From NCBI RefSeq assembly GCF_001718835.1, contig NZ_CP013444.1, forward strand, positions 1,364,001 to 1,428,000: a stretch of DNA of 64,000 bases, given 5' to 3'. The notes beneath the pieces were generated by a model, which had not been told where the DNA came from, did not search any database, and worked only from the letters and a program-made list of their open reading frames with translations. Source of the DNA: Burkholderia cepacia (GTDB taxonomy: Bacteria > Pseudomonadota > Gammaproteobacteria > Burkholderiales > Burkholderiaceae). The translations under genes were made by a program, and so were the position numbers. Positions within the stretch are counted from its first letter, which is position 1. The number at the start of each line of letters is the position of its first letter. This document shows, one piece after another, positions 63,480-64,000 of this stretch.

Positions 63480-64000
63480 TCCGGAAAAGAATCGTATCGG
63501 TCAAAACATTCATTTTACTGATCGATCGGCAGCGCGTTCAATACGCACATGTCTTTTCCGAAATCGTCCTCCATGTCTGTTGGCCCTTCGATGCAGCACC
63601 CGATTGCCGAGGCCGGTGAGCCCGCCGCCGTGAACGCCTGCGCCGCCGGCGACGAGCGCGACGCGTCGCCGGTTCGCGGTCCCGATCCGCGCGGCGGGCG
63701 TGGCCGCCGCGTCCGCTTCGGCGACGCGATACCCGACGCGCCCGCACGCGCAGCGACAGGCGCGATCGCGATCAGCTTCGCCGTCGTGTCGCGCAAGCAT
63801 TGGCCCCGCTGAGCGCCGGCGCGTCGTTTCCCGTCGCATCCTGTCGTGACGGAAGCGGTATAGTGTGCCGGCCATCACAATGCGCTTGCCCGGTGGCAAG
63901 CGCATTGTGATGGCCGGCAGGAGGCGGCACTGTGCTCCTGACGCACGCTTAGTTCATGAACTCTGCCGCACGAAACCGATGACCACCGCATCACACGAAG
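63480..64000. other. Terminal stretch with a weak frame, a hairpin and a possible gene start
   Basis: A plus-strand frame of 87 codons at 63549-63812 has an ATG but an arginine/proline/alanine-rich, poorly conserved-looking product, and the opposite strand is open too, so I do not call it. The hairpin at 63866-63919 is described separately. An ATG at 63979 begins MTTASHE and runs off the window; it may be the start of the next gene. Confidence 0.35.
63866..63919. promoter_or_regulatory. Perfect hairpin with 25-base arms, probable leader RNA element
   Basis: Left arm 63866-63890 (begins TGCCGGCCATCACAATG) and right arm 63895-63919 are exact complements around the 4-base loop CGGT. A TATAGT box lies just before it (63860-63865), and AGGAGG (63919-63924) just after it is followed by GTG CTC CTG ACG CAC GCT TAG. 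It is not followed by a T-run, so it is not a classical terminator; a structured leader or a small repeat element are options. Confidence 0.6.

Noticed and set aside
63549..63812. 87-codon plus-strand frame divergent from the last LysR gene
   Set aside because: Position suits a LysR target, but the product has no recognisable fold, the opposite strand is equally open, and no ribosome site is clear.

Overview
The window reads as chromosomal DNA of a Burkholderia, most likely of the Burkholderia cepacia complex. The basis is very high GC with strong GC bias at third codon positions, dense gene packing on both strands, and families typical of that group: a BetR-type regulator, OpgC, an FdhF/YdeP-like oxidoreductase, a Burkholderia-style porin and many LysR regulators. 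The mix of transporters, regulators and accessory functions would suit a secondary replicon, but that and the species are inference. I see no tRNA, rRNA, CRISPR array, phage or complete insertion sequence.

Layout. Bases 1-8.8 kb: a GNAT acetyltransferase, a LysR/quinone oxidoreductase divergent pair, a frameshifted DHA2 efflux pump, a chemoreceptor behind a sigma-28-like promoter, a NERD-helicase and a BetR-type regulator. 8.8-13.4 kb: an island-like stretch with a lower-GC gene resembling ADP-ribosyltransferase effectors, a frameshifted FAD oxidoreductase, a K+ channel and a cold-shock gene. 13.4-19.8 kb: an RpoD-family sigma factor, a cysteine desulfurase fused to a rhodanese-like/DUF442 domain, and, divergent from it, a beta-keto acid cleavage enzyme carrying a repeat insertion, followed by a gamma-carbonic anhydrase. 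19.9-30.9 kb: esterase, OpgC, porin, three LysR genes, aldo/keto reductase, TauE-type permease, a degenerate LytM lipoprotein and a degenerate class A beta-lactamase homologue.

30.9-37.3 kb: a chaperone-usher fimbrial locus on the minus strand (major pilin, chaperone, usher, two-domain adhesin, small pilin-like protein). 37.7-48.1 kb: a GlsB-type protein and a complete Dpp/Opp-type ABC transporter (binding protein, two permeases, two ATPases). A second, closely similar binding protein lies beyond an opposite-strand pair formed by a bicupin oxalate decarboxylase and an NRAMP Mn transporter. That pairing makes functional sense because oxalate decarboxylase needs Mn. 48.2-57.6 kb: small envelope proteins, bestrophin, FdhF/YdeP oxidoreductase with a divergent MocR regulator, MscS channel and SulP transporter. 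58.2-64 kb: an MHS-family MFS transporter, a MarR-isochorismatase operon with a perfect 30-bp palindrome at its promoter, a PbpG-type peptidase, a LysR gene and a long perfect hairpin near the right edge.

The points most worth a second look are the repeat-bearing BKACE protein and its neighbouring desulfurase fusion, the ART-like low-GC gene, the catalytically dead beta-lactamase homologue, the oxalate decarboxylase-MntH module between duplicated binding proteins, and the two regulatory palindromes at the right end. All functional assignments come from reading motifs; no database search was possible.
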